Shown: in pieces, positions 1 through 6,893 of the stretch | Layout of the letters: each line of letters begins with the position of its first letter | How positions within the stretch are numbered: position 1 is the first letter of the stretch | NCBI GenBank assembly: GCA_018334735.1 | Contig: JAGXLK010000019.1 | Location: forward strand, 1 to 11,880 | Length of the DNA stretch: 11,880 bases | Reading direction: 5' to 3' | From: Planctomycetota bacterium | GTDB taxonomy: Bacteria > Planctomycetota > Brocadiia > SM23-32 | Translations under genes and position numbers: made by a program | Notes under the pieces: generated by a model | The model's input: the letters and a program-made list of their open reading frames with translations, nothing else | Told to the model about the DNA's origin: nothing | Database searches by the model: none

Positions 1-928
1 CATATCCGGACAGGGTTCGATAAAGACGAGCCGCCCATTCTTCGTCCTGAAACCAGCTGTCGGGTTTATCGGCTTCAATGACGGCATCGTCTCCCGATCG
101 TCTTCCCAGGGCGGGATTCCAGAAGGAGAGTCGTTCACCGGTGACAAAACGATCGGAATCGAAGCGGGGCACGAAAACCAGATCAAAATTGGCGATATCG
201 CCGTAAACTGAAGCTTTCACGGCATCGGACGGCGCTTTCAAATACTCCGTGTCCCGTCCGATGAAGAATGATTGGTAGTCTTTAGGGAACAGATCGTTCA
301 GAAACACCAGATCTCCTGTGCCCCAGGTCAGTATCTGGCGTCCGGCACGGACATCGACGAAAGGGGCGGGAGAGAACGTGAGGTTGGCTTCCCTGAGGTC
401 GATGCATCCCGTTCCGTCTTCAATATCGGCATCGAAGGTGGTGTGGCCCGGCTCGTCGGCCAGAAAATCTGTCGTTAATTTAGCCCGTGTTGTGCCCCAG
501 TATTTTTTCAACTCGAGCTGGAGACGTGCCTCACCAAGGATAGCATTTTCTTCCTGATGGTGATCGTCCTGTGTTCTCACCCCGTAACGACCCTCAAGGA
601 ATCCGTTCAGGTCGAACGGAAGTTGTTCCAACAGGGGCGCTTTCTCCCGGTCCGGTTTCTTCACTTCCTTTTTCTCCGACAGGCCGTCGGGAAGGGAAGG
701 TTCGCCTTCGGTCTCAGGTTGCAGGCCCGGAGGCAAATCCGGTGTATCTTCTGTTTTTTCTGCCCCCAGCCCCGGGGGGAGGGCCGGTTCCTCCTGATCT
801 TTTGTTTTCTCGTTCAGTCCTTCCGGCAGGGCGGGTTCTTCCTGCGCCACTGCGGAGAGATTTAAAAAAAGCAGAGAAACTGTCAGCGCCGATAGAATTC
901 GCCGTGCAGAATAGAAAGATGGCGTCAT
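1..928 (-). CDS. Outer-membrane beta-barrel (porin-like) protein with N-terminal P-x-L-P-x-G-L repeats, 3' end missing
   Basis: Partial gene: 309 codons are readable from ATG at 926-928 to the left window edge with no stop. GAAGGG lies just upstream as a ribosome site. Residues 1-28 form a signal peptide, with likely cleavage after Ala-Val-Ala. The mature N-terminus (about 29-100) is acidic, Pro-rich and probably disordered. It carries four spaced copies of a heptapeptide: PALPEGL 32-38, PALPPGL 48-54, PDLPPGL 63-69 and PSLPDGL 77-83. From about residue 105 the pattern becomes alternating hydrophobic/polar, as in barrel strands, with a GRQILTWGTGD segment near 196-206 of the kind seen in DUF1302-like or porin-like barrels. 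It is last in an operon with an ArsR regulator, an RND pump and a LolA-like protein, 73 bases after the LolA-like stop. I infer an outer-membrane exit or docking component of that transporter. The substrate is unknown and the family name is from memory. Confidence 0.8.
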   Translation of the reverse strand, partial: MTPSFYSARRILSALTVSLLFLNLSAVAQEEPALPEGLNEKTKDQEEPALPPGLGAEKTEDTPDLPPGLQPETEGEPSLPDGLSEKKEVKKPDREKAPLLEQLPFDLNGFLEGRYGVRTQDDHHQEENAILGEARLQLELKKYWGTTRAKLTTDFLADEPGHTTFDADIEDGTGCIDLREANLTFSPAPFVDVRAGRQILTWGTGDLVFLNDLFPKDYQSFFIGRDTEYLKAPSDAVKASVYGDIANFDLVFVPRFDSDRFVTGERLSFWNPALGRRSGDDAVIEADKPDSWFQDEEWAARLYRTLSGY

Positions 929-1001
929 CAGTTTCCCTTCTTGAGCGAAATGTTTGTTCAGGAAGCGGGCATTGCCACAACGAGAAGACAAGCCAGATCG
1001 C

Positions 1002-1868
1002 TCATTCCATTTTCAGATATTTCGCCGGTGCGCGTCTCAGGTAGCGTTCTGTGAAAATATCTTCTTCCAGTCCGATGTCGTACTCGACGTCTGTGTATTC
1101 GATGACGGTTTGCCCGCCCCCCTGAAGATCTTTCACCCGGGATTTTGTCACCGTGGGATACCCCTGAATTTGTTGCACGGCGAGAACCTGGTATTCCCTG
1201 TATTTGTTATCCCGATCGTCGAAATATTCAATTTTCACGGGGATAAAAGTCGATTTGTGAATCCACATGCGATAGTACTTAAATTCGACGAGTTTCGGTT
1301 TCTTTGGCGTGTTTTTCAGGACGTAGTAGTTGGAGGTGGTTTTCTCAAGTTCGTGTTTGTCTTCGTTTGTGTTTCGGCCCGAGACGTCCTCGTAGTAGAA
1401 ATGCGATCCCACGAAACTCGTCCGTTCATCGCTGGCAGCAATGCGTTTTTTGAGGTCGAGCCCGGGGAGATACAACCAGCGGTCATCATCCTTATCCAGC
1501 GCCACGTGTTTCCAGACCATAAAGACGGTGCCTTCCACATCGCCCGGCCGGTGGAAATAGACGTAGAACTTCTGGTCCTTCATGTACTCGTCTTTTCCAT
1601 ATTTATCGGCCTCTGACTCGGGCGGGCGTTCGTCGCGGCGCAGGATGGTGAAGCCGCGATGCCTTTCGCGTCCCTGTTTGTCCGTAATCGTCATCGATAC
1701 CCGGGCGCGTCCGTCACGTCCCTGATAGTAGGCGACGCGATTCGTGTTCTGGACAATCTCATCGACCGTTGGTGTTTTTTCCCCGGCAAGGGTGCTGGAG
1801 AGCATGATGATCGTGAATGTTGCACATAGAGTGAACGCGAACGATTTCCATTGTTTCGACGTTGTCAT
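1002..1868 (-). CDS. Periplasmic LolA-fold protein (outer membrane lipoprotein-sorting protein family)
   Basis: 288 residues. Residues 1-28 look like a Sec signal peptide, with probable cleavage after Thr-Leu-Ala, so the mature protein is periplasmic. The body resembles proteins annotated 'outer membrane lipoprotein-sorting protein' (PF17131 type, LolA/LolB-like open barrel). Features include a VDEIVQNTNRV-like N-terminal helix, a central KFYVYFHRPGDVEGT stretch, a WLYLPGLDLKKRI segment, an FVGSHFYYEDV segment, and a late YFDDRDNKYREYQV strand pair. These proteins commonly sit beside RND/MMPL pumps and are thought to bind lipid or lipidated cargo; that role is inferred here. The start overlaps the pump stop codon as ATGA and is preceded by AAGGAG, so translation is probably coupled. 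It has no lipobox, and it is unlikely to be the canonical LolA because it lies in a transporter operon rather than a housekeeping context. Confidence 0.85.
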   Translation of the reverse strand: MTTSKQWKSFAFTLCATFTIIMLSSTLAGEKTPTVDEIVQNTNRVAYYQGRDGRARVSMTITDKQGRERHRGFTILRRDERPPESEADKYGKDEYMKDQKFYVYFHRPGDVEGTVFMVWKHVALDKDDDRWLYLPGLDLKKRIAASDERTSFVGSHFYYEDVSGRNTNEDKHELEKTTSNYYVLKNTPKKPKLVEFKYYRMWIHKSTFIPVKIEYFDDRDNKYREYQVLAVQQIQGYPTVTKSRVKDLQGGGQTVIEYTDVEYDIGLEEDIFTERYLRRAPAKYLKME

Positions 1869-4774
1869 TGGTTTTCTCCTTCAGCAACGAATTTTTTTGT
1901 TCGACGCTTTTCATGTCTCGAGGCGTAAGCGCAGATTCCGGCGAGAATCAGGATGACCGGGATGCTGATCCCTGTTAGAAGTGACCATCCGACATCCAGA
2001 AGTTGCTCGACGTTGATGATAACAAGGGCAATACCGGCGATCCCGGAGGTAATGCAGGTGATGCAGTTGCAGGTGATGCACCAGACCTTTGAGCGCGGAA
2101 AAAGTTTTTTCTCAAGAAGTGTGATGAGCGAGGGCAAAATCAGTAGAGATGCTACCCCTGCGGTGAAGAGGATAGCTGCGATGAATATTCCGACGGTTTG
2201 ATAGGGTACGAGGGGAGCTGCCAGAAGCGGCAAAAATCCAAGTCCAACCACTATGGCGTTGCGTGTGATTGCCCGGGCGGGCTCGCCAAAAACCGGTCCT
2301 GCTGTTTCCTCCCACGAGGCGTATTGCTGGTATATATCCCGGCTTCGAGTAAGGAAGTGAATAGCATAGTCCACAGCCAGGCCCAAGCTGAGAGATGAAA
2401 GTACCGCGACCGGCATGTCATAGTCTTTTCCCACCAGACCGACAATACCGTATATCATCCCGATCGTGACCGTGAGCGGTACCATACAGAGCAGACCCCA
2501 CAGGGCGGATCGGTAGAGCAGCGTCATCATCAAAAAGACGCAGAGGAAACTTCCGAGGAAGGCTTTCAGCATGCCCCGGGCCATTTTTTGCTGCCAGACG
2601 ACATTGATATAGGTCAGGCCAAACCAGTCGTGTTTCAACTCGAAAGGTGGGGGATGGTTATCAATGTAGTTGTCAACCGTTTGTTTCACTGTGCTCATGT
2701 CCTTGTTGTCTCCGCTTGTGAGCTGGAACCACATTACTGATTCACGGTAGTCCGGAGTCACAAAATGCCAGAGATCCTGCGGACGGTGGCTGCTTTGATA
2801 TTGAAACAAGCAATCTCCAACCCCAGATACGGTATCAGGCAGGCGGAATGCCTGTTCAGGTGTCAATTTGTCCCCGTTCCGCACAACTCCCGTCATCAGA
2901 TCGCGGTGAACGGTTTTGACGATATCGGCGAGGGAATTAGACTTCCCAATACGGTTGGGCAGAGCTTTGCGTGTGGCTTTTTGGAGCCCGGCAATATAAG
3001 CGAGTGTTTTCGGGTTTTTGAAGATTTCTTCTTCTCTGGTTTCCGCCGCTGATGGTTCAGAATCGTCTTGCGAACCTTCTACAGGGCCGCCGCCGAGACC
3101 GGAGGGGAGGGCAGGTTCGGTGCCGGTGCTCATCCCGCCCCCGGCCGGCAGGACGCCCGGGCTATCGAGACCACTGGGCAGACTCGGTTCGTCACTTTCA
3201 GGTTCGCTTGTGGGCGCAGGTTCCGGTTTCGTTGTTTCGTCTGTGCCCGCTTTTTCTGCGGCAGATTTTTGGGAGGCGTCTGTTTGAATTTTGCCGGGGG
3301 GACGCAGCGACAAATAGGCCATGTATGTCCCGCCAAAGTGATCGTTCAGGACACGATCCGCCACCCGGATGGGGTGAGATGTGCCAAACCATTTGGTGGG
3401 ATTGTCATTAATCCGGATGAGTTTGATGCCGTAGACGGAAACTCCGAGGAGAATGACGACGAGGACGAGAATCAATTTTGCATAGCGATATGTGAATTGC
3501 CCGACGTTGCGAAGGATGTTGCCGAGAACGGTTCTGGTTGCTTCGGTCTCCGAGTGACTGGCGCCAAAATTTTCCAGGCGTTCTTCCGGGATGAACATGA
3601 TAAAGCTCGGGATGAAATTTACCGTGCAGAACCAGGCGACCATTACACCGAAAGCGACAAAGAGTCCGAAAACCTGGACAGGCGGGATGGGAGCCAGAGC
3701 CAGGGACGCGAAACCAACGGCGGTTGTGAGGGATGTATACAGCATTGGGATGAACAGTTTATCCATCACATTTTGAATCGTCTGACGCCGATCACGGGTT
3801 TCCTGATATCGGTCGAAGAATTCCGAGAGGATATGCACGGCATCCAGCACGGCGATCGGCACGATGAAAATAGGAATCATACTGCTCATGATGTGAACCG
3901 TATTGCCGGTCACAACCAGCAGTGCCATCGTTGAGGCTGCCGCGACGATTGCCACGATCATCGGGGAAACGATCAACAGCAGGTTGCGGAAGAACACCAG
4001 GAGCAAAATGAAAATGATGATCATAGCAATAGGGGCGGAGATAGCCATTTGCTTGAACATCTCCATCCCGAAGGTGTCTTCGGCAACGGGCAAACCGGTA
4101 ATATGAAATTCCTCCGGTCCCGTAAAGGTTGCGACTTTCTCCTGAAGTTTTTTGTAGACCTTGTAGCTCTGGTCTTTCGAGGTGAGCGGAAGATATATGC
4201 AAACAGCTTTGCCATCTTCGCTCACCATGGTGCCATTGAGGAAGGGGATGCGCATGGCTTTCCGGCGGACTTCCAGGGCCGCCTCCTGAGTCGCTGGCGG
4301 TTCAGGCATCAGCCATTCAAAAGTTACCTCCCCGGGCGCCGTTGGCTCCAGGCTGTCCACCCTGGAGGGGGCTATAATATCCTGTTCGATCACACCCGCC
4401 ATCGCCTCTGGATCTGCCGGATCCGGCCATTGCAGCGACGCGGCATACTCGGTCAATTCATGGATTTTGCTGAGCGAATCCGGGTTGAAAACACCGTCAG
4501 AATGCTCGGAGTTCACGACCCCGACAACCACCATGTCATGAAGGTCCATTTGTCCCTTCATGTGATTGTGAAAGACTCGTACCGGCTCGTCCTCAGGGAG
4601 CATGTTCTCAGGATCGGTGTCGATCTTGAGCGAATTAAGCCCTTTAAACGTATCGGGCCAGAGTGTCGGCAATCCGGCCAGCATAAGGAGGACGACTGTC
4701 AATACCACCGTGGTAATTGCTACAAAACGGGGGCGAGTTACCGAAAAGTTTACGATCGATTTGCCGGCGTCCAT
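1865..4774 (-). CDS. RND/MMPL-family inner-membrane transporter with extra C-terminal Cys motif and membrane hairpin
   Basis: 969 residues with a duplicated RND architecture: TM1 about 16-38, a periplasmic loop to about 240, five membrane segments about 243-395, TM7 about 433-451, a second periplasmic loop to about 732, then five more segments to about 885. Candidate proton-relay aspartates are D311 in IAVLDAVHIL and D802 in GLAVDYAIHF, the latter typical of MMPL/HpnN-like pumps. The second loop contains a low-complexity insert, roughly 496-580, with PSLPSGL (530-536) and PALPSGL (554-560), the same motif repeated in the downstream barrel. After the usual twelve segments comes a C-x2-C-x-C-x2-C motif (899-907), then about two extra membrane segments (910-926 and 937-955) and a basic tail. 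The start overlaps the ArsR stop as TAATG and has GAGG upstream. Family members export lipids, hopanoids, sterols or other hydrophobic molecules. The cargo here is unknown; a LolA-like partner favours a lipid or lipidated substrate. Confidence 0.9.
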   Translation of the reverse strand: MDAGKSIVNFSVTRPRFVAITTVVLTVVLLMLAGLPTLWPDTFKGLNSLKIDTDPENMLPEDEPVRVFHNHMKGQMDLHDMVVVGVVNSEHSDGVFNPDSLSKIHELTEYAASLQWPDPADPEAMAGVIEQDIIAPSRVDSLEPTAPGEVTFEWLMPEPPATQEAALEVRRKAMRIPFLNGTMVSEDGKAVCIYLPLTSKDQSYKVYKKLQEKVATFTGPEEFHITGLPVAEDTFGMEMFKQMAISAPIAMIIIFILLLVFFRNLLLIVSPMIVAIVAAASTMALLVVTGNTVHIMSSMIPIFIVPIAVLDAVHILSEFFDRYQETRDRRQTIQNVMDKLFIPMLYTSLTTAVGFASLALAPIPPVQVFGLFVAFGVMVAWFCTVNFIPSFIMFIPEERLENFGASHSETEATRTVLGNILRNVGQFTYRYAKLILVLVVILLGVSVYGIKLIRINDNPTKWFGTSHPIRVADRVLNDHFGGTYMAYLSLRPPGKIQTDASQKSAAEKAGTDETTKPEPAPTSEPESDEPSLPSGLDSPGVLPAGGGMSTGTEPALPSGLGGGPVEGSQDDSEPSAAETREEEIFKNPKTLAYIAGLQKATRKALPNRIGKSNSLADIVKTVHRDLMTGVVRNGDKLTPEQAFRLPDTVSGVGDCLFQYQSSHRPQDLWHFVTPDYRESVMWFQLTSGDNKDMSTVKQTVDNYIDNHPPPFELKHDWFGLTYINVVWQQKMARGMLKAFLGSFLCVFLMMTLLYRSALWGLLCMVPLTVTIGMIYGIVGLVGKDYDMPVAVLSSLSLGLAVDYAIHFLTRSRDIYQQYASWEETAGPVFGEPARAITRNAIVVGLGFLPLLAAPLVPYQTVGIFIAAILFTAGVASLLILPSLITLLEKKLFPRSKVWCITCNCITCITSGIAGIALVIINVEQLLDVGWSLLTGISIPVILILAGICAYASRHEKRRTKKFVAEGENQ

Positions 4775-5085
4775 TAATCGTTTTCCTCACATGTCTTGCG
4801 GATGGAACGAAGAAGTTCGGTAAGGCGTGGGCTGACGATTTGATAGTAAACTTCTCGTCCGCGCCTCTCGCGATCGAGCAAGCCTCGGCCCTTGAGAAGA
4901 CTCAGATGCTCGCTGGCGTGATGGGATTTCAGACCGCACATGTCGGCGATTTCACCAACTGTAAATTCTCCCTGCATCAGGATATTGACGATCCGCAGGC
5001 GCGTGGGATGGCCCATAACCCGCAGACAATCAGCTGCTCTTCGAAGCTCTTGTTCCGGTATGAGCTTTACGTTTGAATTCGCCAT
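4774..5085 (-). CDS. ArsR-family winged-helix transcriptional regulator
   Basis: 103 residues, typical for the family. The fold is readable in order: RAADCLRVMGHPTRLRIVNILM (about 17-37), VGEIADMCGL (43-52), recognition helix SHHASEHLSLLKGRGLL (54-70), then a wing with RERRGREVYYQI (72-83). The metal-binding ELCVCDL box of ArsR/SmtB sensors is absent. The only cysteines are C20, C50 and C99, and they do not match the BigR/SqrR persulfide pair as I remember it, so the inducer cannot be named. The ribosome site AGGAG lies at 5093-5097. It is the first gene of the four-gene operon, and a palindrome overlaps the -10 box just upstream. I therefore infer an autorepressor that releases the pump operon when it binds its ligand or is oxidised. 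Confidence 0.92.
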   Translation of the reverse strand: MANSNVKLIPEQELRRAADCLRVMGHPTRLRIVNILMQGEFTVGEIADMCGLKSHHASEHLSLLKGRGLLDRERRGREVYYQIVSPRLTELLRSIRKTCEEND

Positions 5086-5103
5086 GGTTTTTCTCCTGTC
5101 GAT

Positions 5104-5123
5104 ATATCATGATATCAAGATAT
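5104..5123. promoter_or_regulatory. Interleaved palindromes, probable ArsR operator
   Basis: ATATCATGATAT (5104-5115) is a perfect 12-bp palindrome. It interleaves with TGATATCA (5110-5117) and with a TATC-TT-GATA arrangement extending to 5123. The block covers the -10 box of the operon promoter, which is where a dimeric ArsR repressor would block RNA polymerase. Binding is inferred from position and symmetry only. Confidence 0.6.
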
Positions 5124-5136
5124 GACTCAGTGTCAA
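5109..5136 (-). promoter_or_regulatory. Sigma-70-like promoter of the arsR-RND operon
   Basis: Reading the minus strand, TTGACA (5131-5136) is a perfect -35 box and TATCAT (5109-5114) is a 5/6 -10 box, with a 16-base spacer. Transcription would start near 5102, giving a leader of about 16 bases that holds the AGGAG ribosome site. The geometry, the match quality and the position immediately upstream of the first operon gene all agree. Confidence 0.75.
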
Positions 5137-5243
5137 GCTTGGTTTTTTCGCTGGCCTCGTATCAGGGAGACTTATCGGAGGTGAAGGGGAGCGCGGCTGA
5201 AATGAAGGGCAGCGGTACGGCTTGGAGCAAAACGGTTGCGTCG

Positions 5244-5282
5244 TTTTTGTGCAAATGTTGTTTCCCGATCACTTTTTGTGCA
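5244..5282 (+). promoter_or_regulatory. Direct repeat TTTTTGTGCA, candidate enhancer for a sigma-54 activator
   Basis: The 10-mer TTTTTGTGCA occurs at 5244-5253 and again at 5273-5282, 29 bases apart. On the other strand each copy contains TGCAC, the half-site of the NtrC consensus. They lie roughly 140-175 bases upstream of the predicted amt start point, a usual distance for enhancer-binding activators of sigma-54 promoters. NtrC binding is an inference; neither copy is a full palindromic NtrC site. Confidence 0.4.
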
Positions 5283-5327
5283 GAATCCTCCTCGGTTTTG
5301 TGAATTTAGTTCGGATCAAGGTCGAGC

Positions 5328-5344
5328 GCTTAATTTACTTAAGC
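5328..5344. repeat. Small inverted repeat in the amt upstream region
   Basis: GCTTAA and TTAAGC form a perfect 6-bp inverted repeat around a 5-base spacer, centred about 85 bases before the predicted amt transcription start. It could be a protein-binding site. No identity can be assigned, and a 6-bp arm may be chance. Confidence 0.3.
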
Positions 5345-5394
5345 TGTGAAACAAAAATAGCTTACGACACAGGCAGATCGGAAAATAAGCGCGC

Positions 5395-5410
5395 TGGCAC
5401 AGACCTTGCA
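5395..5410 (+). promoter_or_regulatory. Sigma-54 (RpoN) -24/-12 promoter of amt-glnK
   Basis: TGGCAC (5395-5400), five bases, then TTGCA (5406-5410). The invariant GG (5396-5397) and GC (5408-5409) are in the required register, so this matches the RpoN consensus exactly. Transcription should begin near 5421, about 80 bases before the amt start codon. Nitrogen-assimilation genes are the classic RpoN/NtrC targets, which fits the two genes downstream. Confidence 0.88.
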
Positions 5411-5429
5411 AGAACGTCGATTGAGGCGA

Positions 5430-5451
5430 CCGGTGAGAAACGGCTCACCGG
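5430..5451 (+). promoter_or_regulatory. Hairpin in the amt mRNA leader
   Basis: CCGGTGAG and CTCACCGG are perfect 8-base arms around the loop AAACGG, starting about 9 bases after the predicted RpoN transcription start. No U-run follows, so it is not a terminator, and it lies about 35 bases before the ribosome site. A role in mRNA stability or post-transcriptional control is possible. I do not recognise it as a known riboswitch, and it lacks the glutamine riboswitch (glnA RNA) core as I recall it. Confidence 0.55.
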
Positions 5452-5486
5452 AGTGTCTGCCTTCGCTTTTCAGGATTCGTTTCGAT

Positions 5487-5491
5487 GGGAG
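5487..5491 (+). promoter_or_regulatory. Ribosome binding site deciding the amt GTG start
   Basis: GGGAG lies 8 bases before GTG at 5500. This supports the GTG start, which also gives a complete signal peptide. No in-frame ATG upstream is better placed. Confidence 0.65.
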
Positions 5492-5499
5492 ATTGAGCG

Positions 5500-6864
5500 G
5501 TGTACAGGAAAACGTCTGGCCCTCTGAAGATTTTGTTCTTTTTTGTCTTGTTTTGTGGGAGTGTACATGCAGCAGAACCTTCATCAAGTTCTAATGCTGT
5601 GGCCATCGACACGGTCTGGATGCTTGTTGCAGCCTTTTTGGTTTTTTTCATGCAGCCGGGCTTCGCAATGGTTGAAGCCGGTTTCACGCGTGCGAAAAAT
5701 GCCTGCAACATCATCATGAAGAACCTGATGGATTTTTCAGTGGGGTCGCTGGCGTACTGGGCCATCGGGTTTGGGATTATGTTTGGGGCCGACAGATTGG
5801 GTCTTTTTGGCACGGACGGATTTTTTCTGTCGACCGGAGACCCATCGACGACCGAAGGACTCTGGCAAATTGCCTTCTGGATGTTCCAGGTTGTCTTCGC
5901 GGCTACCGCCGCCACGATAGTTTCCGGTGCGATGGCGGAACGGACAAAGTTCGTCGGGTACCTGGCCTACAGCGTTTTGATCTCCGCTTTCATTTATCCG
6001 GTGGTCGGACACTGGATTTGGGGCGGCGGATGGTTGGGAGATCTGGGTATGGTCGATTTTGCCGGATCAACCGTTGTCCACAGTGTCGGGGGTTGGGCGG
6101 CTCTGGTCGGCGCGGCGATTCTCGGTCCGCGAGAGGGGAAATACGTTCGCAATGGCGAGAAGGTTACCTCCCGTGCATTGCCGGGCCACAACATTCCCCT
6201 GGCGTCTCTGGGAGTGTTTATCCTCTGGTTCGGCTGGTTCGGGTTTAATGCCGGAAGCACCACCTCTGGAACGAATCTTTCAATCGGTACCATCGCCGTG
6301 ACAACAAATCTGGCGGCCGCTGCCGGAGCCGTTGCGGCCATGCTGACGGTCTGGTTTCTCGAAGGAAAACCTGATGCCAGCATGTCCTTGAACGGCGCGC
6401 TCGCCGGCCTTGTGGCCATTACCGCTGGATGCTCGGTCGTTTCCCCGGTTGGGGCGGTTGTGATCGGCCTGACCGCCGGAGCGCTTGTCGTTGTTTCCGT
6501 GCTTTTTATCGACCAGATCCTGCGTGTGGACGATCCCGTGGGCGCGGTGAGTGTGCATGGCGTCTGCGGCGCATTTGGCACACTGGCGGTCGGAGTATTC
6601 GCGAATCCGGCCTACGCCGTCTCGTCTGGATCAGGTGAACTCGCGGGCCTGTTTTACGGAGGTGGATTCGAACTGCTTGGTATCCAGGCCCTGGGCGTGC
6701 TGAGTGTCCTCGCGTGGGTCGGGGTCACAGGGGCAGCGACGTTCCTGCTCATCCGATCGACAATTGGACTGCGAGTCACGCGAGATGAAGAACTTCGCGG
6801 GCTTGATATCGGTGAGCATGGCATGGAAGCCTACGCCGGATTCCAGATTTTCACAACTGAATGA
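5500..6864 (+). CDS. amt: Ammonium transporter Amt
   Basis: 454 residues starting with GTG. Residues 1-24 are a signal peptide (probable cleavage Ala-His-Ala/Ala), as in other bacterial Amt proteins, and are followed by about eleven membrane helices. Hallmarks: QPGFAMVEAGFTRAKN (52-68), SGAMAERTKF (142-151), GHWIWGGGWL (170-179), the ammonium-site aspartate D186 in DFAGS, the first pore histidine H194 in VVHSVGG, GWFGFNAGS (245-253), and the second pore histidine H353 in SVHGVCGAFG. All expected pore residues are present, so it should be a working ammonium channel of the inner membrane. A PII gene follows after 28 bases; PII plugs Amt when nitrogen is plentiful. The sigma-54 promoter upstream implies induction under nitrogen limitation. 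Gene order is amt then PII, the reverse of the E. coli glnK-amtB order. Confidence 0.96.
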   Translation: MYRKTSGPLKILFFFVLFCGSVHAAEPSSSSNAVAIDTVWMLVAAFLVFFMQPGFAMVEAGFTRAKNACNIIMKNLMDFSVGSLAYWAIGFGIMFGADRLGLFGTDGFFLSTGDPSTTEGLWQIAFWMFQVVFAATAATIVSGAMAERTKFVGYLAYSVLISAFIYPVVGHWIWGGGWLGDLGMVDFAGSTVVHSVGGWAALVGAAILGPREGKYVRNGEKVTSRALPGHNIPLASLGVFILWFGWFGFNAGSTTSGTNLSIGTIAVTTNLAAAAGAVAAMLTVWFLEGKPDASMSLNGALAGLVAITAGCSVVSPVGAVVIGLTAGALVVVSVLFIDQILRVDDPVGAVSVHGVCGAFGTLAVGVFANPAYAVSSGSGELAGLFYGGGFELLGIQALGVLSVLAWVGVTGAATFLLIRSTIGLRVTRDEELRGLDIGEHGMEAYAGFQIFTTE

Positions 6865-6893
6865 ATTAACAGACAGCTCCTGGAGGTGAACAG

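Noticed and set aside
958..1005. Minus-strand mini-frame of 15 codons starting in the stop of the LolA-like gene (ATGA overlap) and ending before the barrel gene.
   Set aside because: Too short, with no recognisable content. The overlap arises easily from a TGA stop preceded by A. It could be a coupling leader, but nothing supports it.
3068..3934. 288-codon plus-strand open frame inside the RND gene.
   Set aside because: It is antisense to a well-supported membrane transporter, has no ribosome site or protein-like features, and reflects codon bias of the real gene.
5201..5302. Small plus-strand frame beginning ATG near 5201, with a GGAGG-like sequence upstream, ending in TGA near 5302.
   Set aside because: It overlies the candidate enhancer repeats, lacks a promoter and resembles no protein I know.
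5421..5499. Glutamine riboswitch (glnA RNA) in the amt leader.
   Set aside because: The leader has a single hairpin without the conserved three-way-junction core as I recall it.
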